Source of the DNA: Sulfuricurvum sp.
GTDB lineage: Bacteria > Campylobacterota > Campylobacteria > Campylobacterales > Sulfurimonadaceae
DNA: 6,463 nt
Assembly (NCBI GenBank): GCA_030679635.1
Contig: JAUXSZ010000215.1
Location: 1-6,463 of the forward strand
Direction of reading: 5' to 3'
The position numbers were made by a program, and so were the translations under genes. Below the pieces are notes generated by a model. It was not told the DNA's origin, searched no databases, and saw only the letters and a program-made list of their open reading frames with translations. Positions 5,254 through 6,463 of the stretch are shown here, one piece after another (the stretch's first letter is position 1; every line of letters begins with the position of its first letter).

Positions 5254-6463
5254 ATGAATGTTATACAACAGTATTCTTCATATATTCGCGAATGTGTTAA
5301 CGATTTTAGCATCAATGTTGATAGCATTCAAGTCAACGCTTCGAACGACCTCCTCTATACCCATGCGATAGCGGAACATAAAAAACTGCTTTTAGCTCTT
5401 CTTCTCTCGACCACTACAGAAGAAATTGACAAAAATACCAAAGAGCTTGTACACTTTACGATAGAACATGATATTTCTTATCTGTTTCTTTACAGCGAGC
5501 TTGTTACCGTAACCCGTAAGCTACTGGGCAACCTCATAGAAAAGAAGGATTTAGAACATATCGAAGAGATCAACCGTTTTTTCTCAGACCATGAAGAGAG
5601 GATAAGCGTTTTGTATCTGCAGAAATTTTTAAATCAACTTAAGCTTAAAAGTGAACTCCGTCTTTCCCATATTTCACTTATGCCTGATAAAAAATTTATG
5701 ATACATTACGAGAGCCATATCCAATGGATACTCAACCTCATTCTCTACATCCAACAAAACGAATTTGATGATAAGCATCCGGAGCTTAACCCAAATCACT
5801 GTGAATTTGGTCGATGGATGCACAGCGCAACGACCTCTTATCTCCTCTCGACGTCTCATTTTAAAATGATCGAACAAATTCATATCAATCTCCATGATCT
5901 GGCTGCCAACGTCATAAACTATTGCAAATGCAAAGAATTTCGCCCCTCGACACTCATTCATCTCATGCAGAAGATCGACGATTACTCTCTTGAAATTGGA
6001 AATGAGATTGCCTTTCTAAATGAGATTGAAGAGAGTGCCCGAGATCCTCTCACCCACCTTTTAACCCGACGGTTGTTTAACAAAATTATGCTGAACACGC
6101 TCGACATTTCTAAAGCCACGGGCAGAGAATTTGCTCTGATGATGTGCGATTTAGACCATTTTAAATTGATCAACGATATCTACGGTCATGAGGTAGGAGA
6201 TGTGGTACTCCAACATTTTTCAGGTATATTGGAACATACGCTTCGCAAATCGGATTATATTTTCCGTTTCGGTGGAGAGGAATTTATAATCTTACTCCCT
6301 ATGACAAGCAAAGAGGAGACTCTTATGCTGGCACAAAAAGTCTGTGATGCAACCGCCTCTGGAGAGGTTATTATAGAGGAGGTGTCGATTCGCTATACGG
6401 TCAGTATCGGGACGATCACCGTCCATATCGACAATACTCTATCCATTACCCAAGATACGATCG
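5254..6463 (+). CDS. Zinc-sensor diguanylate cyclase, N-terminal helical domain + CZB + GGEEF (3' partial)
   Basis: I translated 403 codons, open to the window end; about 35-50 residues of the cyclase domain are probably missing. No signal peptide or membrane helix is seen, so the protein is cytoplasmic. Residues 1-145 are a helical, histidine-containing region I cannot assign. Residues about 150-225 match the chemoreceptor zinc-binding (CZB) domain, which binds zinc through three His and one Cys: His155 in HIQW, Cys183 in CEFGRW, His210 and His214 in IHINLH. Their spacing (28, 27, 4) is almost that of E. coli DgcZ as I recall it (His22, Cys52, His79, His83), where zinc inhibits the cyclase. 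The GGDEF domain starts near 262 (DPLTHLLTRR, with Thr for the usual Asn), with metal Asp299, GGEEF at 340-344 and the inhibition site RKSD at 331-334. It should make c-di-GMP. It is divergent from the CHASE-GGDEF-EAL gene. The match to DgcZ is in domains only, so no symbol is given. Confidence 0.9.
   Translation, partial: MNVIQQYSSYIRECVNDFSINVDSIQVNASNDLLYTHAIAEHKKLLLALLLSTTTEEIDKNTKELVHFTIEHDISYLFLYSELVTVTRKLLGNLIEKKDLEHIEEINRFFSDHEERISVLYLQKFLNQLKLKSELRLSHISLMPDKKFMIHYESHIQWILNLILYIQQNEFDDKHPELNPNHCEFGRWMHSATTSYLLSTSHFKMIEQIHINLHDLAANVINYCKCKEFRPSTLIHLMQKIDDYSLEIGNEIAFLNEIEESARDPLTHLLTRRLFNKIMLNTLDISKATGREFALMMCDLDHFKLINDIYGHEVGDVVLQHFSGILEHTLRKSDYIFRFGGEEFIILLPMTSKEETLMLAQKVCDATASGEVIIEEVSIRYTVSIGTITVHIDNTLSITQDTI

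Noticed and set aside
5674..5961. Minus-strand open frame of 95 codons
   Set aside because: It is fully antisense to the CZB domain, whose zinc ligands and motifs clearly show the true coding strand.

Overview
The window looks like chromosomal DNA of a sulfur-oxidising Campylobacterota (Epsilonproteobacteria), most like Sulfuricurvum or Sulfurimonas. The basis is moderate GC with AT-rich spacers, lysine-rich N-termini, the PAS/GAF/CHASE signalling style and the overall codon character. This is an inference from style, not from a database match. No RNA gene, insertion sequence, CRISPR array or integration site is visible.

Left part (1-866). The window opens in the last 42 codons of a plus-strand gene. 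Its end resembles the C-terminal PAS domain of CheB/CheR-PAS signalling proteins. After a 58-bp gap with a TATAAT box comes an unrecognised 208-residue protein that appears to be exported and anchored by one C-terminal membrane helix. It converges on the next gene across a 52-bp spacer holding two short inverted repeats.

Middle (867-1646, minus strand). A small YfaZ-family outer-membrane protein is read from its own near-consensus promoter (TTGACA, 17 bp, TATATA), with a leader of about 110 nt that can fold. A short palindrome covers the -35 box.

Right part (1647-6463). Two cyclic-di-GMP genes face away from each other across about 100 bp. The minus-strand gene (about 1169 residues) is a membrane sensor with order TM-CHASE-TM-PAS-GAF-PAS-GGDEF-EAL, in which both catalytic domains keep their key residues. 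The plus-strand gene, cut by the window end, encodes a soluble diguanylate cyclase. It has a zinc-binding CZB domain like that of E. coli DgcZ and an extra N-terminal helical domain of about 140 residues that I cannot assign. An 8-bp palindrome in the shared promoter region supplies a TATACT -10 box to each strand, so the two genes may compete for RNA polymerase.

Together the region looks like a signalling neighbourhood. One protein would sense an external ligand and make or break c-di-GMP, and the other would sense zinc or another cytoplasmic cue and make c-di-GMP. The two envelope proteins beside them have no demonstrated link to this. No clearly new multi-gene system is seen. The most unusual items are the three-part cyclase, the overlapping divergent promoters and the unassigned membrane protein.
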